This document shows, piece after piece, positions 63,290 through 64,000 of a DNA stretch of 64,000 bases. Both the position numbers and the translations under genes were made by a program. The stretch comes from Mesorhizobium sp. ORS 3359 (GTDB lineage Bacteria; Pseudomonadota; Alphaproteobacteria; Rhizobiales; Rhizobiaceae), in contig CCNC01000180.1 in the NCBI GenBank assembly GCA_000824845.1, positions 1 to 64,000 on the forward strand, read 5' to 3'. Every line of letters begins with the position of its first letter. The stretch's first letter is position 1. The notes beneath the pieces were generated by a model. The model worked only from the letters and a program-made list of their open reading frames with translations, searched no databases and was not told the DNA's origin.

Positions 63290-63394
63290 CTACCAGGCCC
63301 GGGGGTCGTTGATGACGTATTTCGTGATGACCTGAGTGCTGCCGCCCTTCACAGGCTGAACCCATTTGCCATCGATATAGAGTTGGCTTCGCAT
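63290..63394 (-). pseudogene. aldehyde dehydrogenase stump (in-frame internal deletion)
   Basis: The ATG at 63394 has a strong ribosome binding site (GGAAGGGAAGGACC). Its frame encodes MRSQLYIDGKWVQPVKGG, the standard start of an aldehyde dehydrogenase, and then runs within a few residues into TKYVINDPRAW and stop. That tail resembles the ALDH C-terminus (the -ETKYV-type ending). Nearly the whole enzyme (roughly 450 residues) is missing, most simply by one in-frame deletion. A functional product is very unlikely. The gene would have supplied alpha-ketoglutarate-semialdehyde dehydrogenase or a similar step. Confidence 0.65.
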
Positions 63395-63429
63395 GGTCCT
63401 TCCCTTCCTGTCGAGCATCGCGGCGCCTT

Positions 63430-64000
63430 CTAGAAGCGGTCGACGCGATAGGGATTCATATCGATGGGCGGCTTGGCGCCCGTTATGAGATCGGCCATCA
63501 GCCGGCCGGTGGTCGCCGCATACGTCAGTCCCAAATGCCCATGCCCGGTTGCATAGAAAACATTGCGATGCTTCGCGGAAGGTCCCATGACTGGTACCGT
63601 GTCGGGCAAAGCAGGGCGGTGCCCCATCCATTCGCTGGCCTCGTCGACCGTCAGGTCCGGCAAGGCTTCCTTCGCCCGCTTCACCAGCACCTTGGCACGG
63701 CGGTAGTCCGGCGGAGCATCGAGGCCCGCCATTTCCACGGTGCCGCCGACGCGTATGCCGCCGGCCGTAGGCGTCACCATGAAGGCTCGGGCTGGCCAGA
63801 TGATCGAGTGGCGCATGGAAATGCCCGGGGCCATGATCTGCGTGGAATAGCCGCGCTCGGTCACGAGGGGAATCGGTTCGCCCAGCTTGGCGGACAAGCC
63901 GGCAGTATAGGCCCCGGCGGCAAGCACGACGCGATCGGCCTCGAGGCGTCGCCCGTCCTTGAGGCGCAGCGCGGAAATCCCTGTCTCACTTTGCTCGAAG
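63430..64000 (-). CDS. FAD-dependent D-amino-acid dehydrogenase, C-terminal part, runs off right edge
   Basis: The frame is open to the window edge, so the N-terminal FAD-binding part lies outside. The visible part reads ADRVVLAAGAYTAGLSAKLG, VTERGYSTQIMAPG, WMGHRPALPDTVPVMGPSAK and FYATGHGHLGLTYAATTGRL. These match the DadA-like or D-hydroxyproline dehydrogenase group. Position upstream of a hydroxyproline-type epimerase suggests it oxidises cis-4-hydroxy-D-proline; this is inferred. It ends 36 bp before the ALDH stump. Confidence 0.88.
   Translation of the reverse strand, partial: FEQSETGISALRLKDGRRLEADRVVLAAGAYTAGLSAKLGEPIPLVTERGYSTQIMAPGISMRHSIIWPARAFMVTPTAGGIRVGGTVEMAGLDAPPDYRRAKVLVKRAKEALPDLTVDEASEWMGHRPALPDTVPVMGPSAKHRNVFYATGHGHLGLTYAATTGRLMADLITGAKPPIDMNPYRVDRF

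Noticed and set aside
1..64000. tRNA genes or attachment sites marking the island end
   Set aside because: No tRNA cloverleaf or rRNA sequence was recognised by reading; a tRNAscan run would be needed to be certain.

Overview
The window looks like part of the symbiosis island of a Mesorhizobium-type rhizobium (Alphaproteobacteria). The evidence is a complete rhizobial (Rhc) type III secretion system with the nodulation-specific parts NopX/NolX, NopB, NopA, NolU and the split secretin RhcC1/RhcC2. It also has a nod box in front of the T3SS activator TtsI, several tts boxes, many insertion-sequence relics and decayed metabolic genes. No core housekeeping gene, tRNA or rRNA was seen. The species assignment is an inference.

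Layout. 0-14.6 kb is accessory DNA. Two near-identical C48 (SUMO-protease-like) effector genes lie in inverted orientation (2-3262 +, running off the left edge; 8593-12408 -). Between them are a molybdopterin-oxidoreductase relic, an IS5-family element (4420-5233), a MucR/Ros-like regulator without zinc cysteines and an alanine-racemase-like protein. An RpiR regulator follows at 13.4-14.3 kb. 14.7-20.1 kb is the first T3SS operon (transcribed leftwards from a tts box): nopC, nopA (needle), rhcD, sctX-like, sctY-like, rhcV and a TPR lipoprotein (y4yS-like).

20.6-42.0 kb is an effector block: two giant SKWP-repeat proteins (2559 and about 2791 aa), each ending in a shikimate-kinase-like domain, and a third C48 effector (29436-32246). 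Each gene has its own tts box. 42.3-45.3 kb is an IS256-family element with an 8-bp target duplication, itself interrupted by an IS1182-like element. 45.6-54.0 kb is the second T3SS operon (leftwards): nopB, rhcJ, nolU, rhcL, rhcN, rhcO, rhcQ, rhcR, rhcS, rhcT, rhcU. The divergent rhcC1 and nopX follow to 57.0 kb. 57.7-60.9 kb holds nod box, small ORF, ttsI, rhcC2 and a CpaD-like lipoprotein, all leftwards. 61.6-64 kb is a partly decayed hydroxyproline/D-amino-acid catabolic block: FAD oxidoreductase, an aldehyde-dehydrogenase stump, a proline-racemase-family enzyme and an SDR pseudogene.

How it works together (family knowledge plus inference). Plant flavonoids acting through NodD at the nod box would induce ttsI. 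TtsI then activates the tts boxes before nopB, nopC-nopA, nopX and the effector genes. The machine is built from the Rhc proteins and secretes NopA, NopB, NopC and NopX and the large effectors.

Most interesting signal: between the SKWP repeats and the shikimate-kinase tail, both giant effectors carry motifs resembling the active-site region of two-barrel RNA polymerases/eukaryotic-type RdRPs. These are a DGCGFIK segment, a GR[AS]PYDK segment and LDGDFDGD, in that order. This is motif reading only and needs structure-based testing.
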